Shown here: piece by piece, positions 5,865-6,305 of the stretch | Layout of the letters: each line of letters starts with the position of its first letter | Numbering within the stretch: position 1 is the stretch's first letter | NCBI GenBank assembly: GCA_012800475.1 | Contig: JAAZJF010000241.1 | Coordinates: forward strand, 1-6,305 | From: Gammaproteobacteria bacterium | Lineage (GTDB): Bacteria; Pseudomonadota; Gammaproteobacteria; Pseudomonadales; Pseudomonadaceae | DNA length: 6,305 bases | Direction: 5' to 3' | The notes under the pieces: generated by a model | What the model saw: the letters and a program-made list of their open reading frames with translations, nothing else | The model's database searches: none | Told to the model about the DNA's origin: nothing | Program-made: the position numbers and the translations under genes

Positions 5865-6305
5865 TTACTCAACCAGTCGACCATGCAAGGTGAACGGCTT
5901 AGCTTCTTCGATAAACACATCGACAAATTGCCCAATTAATGCAGGATTGTTGCTACGAAAGTAAACAATACGGTTATTTTCGTTACGACCTTGCAATAGT
6001 CCTGGGTCTTTTTTCGCATAATCATTGACCAAAATACGCTGCACTGTGTTGGCCATACGGCGTGTATGCGCAAAGCCTTGTTGTTGCAAACGGTGTTGCA
6101 ACAGGCCTAAACGGTGTTTGATCACTTCTTCTGGGGTGTCATCTTTAAGCTCAGCTGCCGGTGTGCCTGGGCGAGGGCTGTAGATAAAGGAATAGGAAAA
6201 ATCAAAATCCACATCAGCAACGAGCTGCATGGTTTGCTCAAAGTCTTTTTCGGTTTCACCGGGGAAACCCACAATAAAGTCAGAGCTGATCAAAATATCA
6301 GGCAC
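5865..6305 (-). CDS. miaB: MiaB, tRNA-2-methylthio-A37 methylthiotransferase (3' part)
   Basis: Only the last 146 or so codons are in the window; the gene runs off the right edge, and the first codon read here (GTG) is an internal Val, not a start. MiaB is a radical-SAM iron-sulfur enzyme that adds a methylthio group to i6A37 of tRNAs reading UNN codons. Visible parts are the end of the radical-SAM barrel with SSDFIVGFPGET (7-18), the family motif YSPRPGTPA (42-50), and the TRAM RNA-binding domain (about 83-145) including KKDPGLLQGRNENNRIV. The iron-sulfur cysteine motifs lie outside the window. MiaB is preferred over the ribosomal-protein enzyme RimO because of the YSPRPGTPA motif and the ENNRIVYF pattern in TRAM. 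Its substrates include tRNA-Trp, whose charging enzyme is encoded nearby, which may be coincidence. Confidence 0.95.
   Translation of the reverse strand: MPDILISSDFIVGFPGETEKDFEQTMQLVADVDFDFSYSFIYSPRPGTPAAELKDDTPEEVIKHRLGLLQHRLQQQGFAHTRRMANTVQRILVNDYAKKDPGLLQGRNENNRIVYFRSNNPALIGQFVDVFIEEAKPFTLHGRLVE

Noticed and set aside
1..6305. A hidden defence, toxin-antitoxin, phage or CRISPR system
   Set aside because: The genes are conserved chromosomal functions with ordinary spacing; no direct-repeat array, transposase, integrase or paired small genes were found.

Overview
The window looks like a piece of a chromosome from a gammaproteobacterium of the Pseudomonas group (Pseudomonadaceae). By my reading, AlgW, the long 448-residue tryptophanyl-tRNA synthetase, the Nif3/YbgI-like protein, DksA and MiaB all resemble their Pseudomonas counterparts. 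The DNA is by eye nearer to half GC, with many TTA/TTG leucine codons, than the GC-rich genomes of typical Pseudomonas. A lower-GC relative such as the P. caeni / Thiopseudomonas / Denitrificimonas group is therefore possible; that is inference from memory, not a measurement.

Layout from left to right. Bases 1-282 hold no convincing gene but contain a striking 99-nt imperfect inverted repeat (62-160) that can fold into one long hairpin. A Nif3/YbgI-family gene (283-1041, minus) and algW (1228-2367, plus) diverge from a 186-bp intergenic region that has a perfect TATAAT on the algW side. algW converges on zapG/yhcB (2519-2965, minus) across a bidirectional terminator (2466-2500). zapG in turn diverges from an alpha/beta-hydrolase gene (3118-3747, plus) across a promoter region carrying a 9-bp stem inverted repeat and an adjoining 10-bp palindrome. 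The hydrolase gene is followed after 24 bp by trpS (3772-5118, plus), probably in one transcript. trpS converges on dksA (5245-5688, minus) across a second bidirectional terminator (5199-5227). Upstream of dksA on the same strand lies the 3' third of miaB (5865-6305), cut by the window edge.

The genes are mostly conserved housekeeping and stress functions: envelope stress sensing (AlgW), division and envelope growth (ZapG), tRNA charging and modification (TrpS, MiaB), transcription control in the stringent response (DksA), and two less well understood proteins (the Nif3-like metal protein and the hydrolase). I see no mobile element with a transposase, no CRISPR array, no rRNA or tRNA gene and no defence system. 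The best candidate for something undescribed is the hairpin element at 62-160; the remaining points of interest are regulatory palindromes and start-site details.
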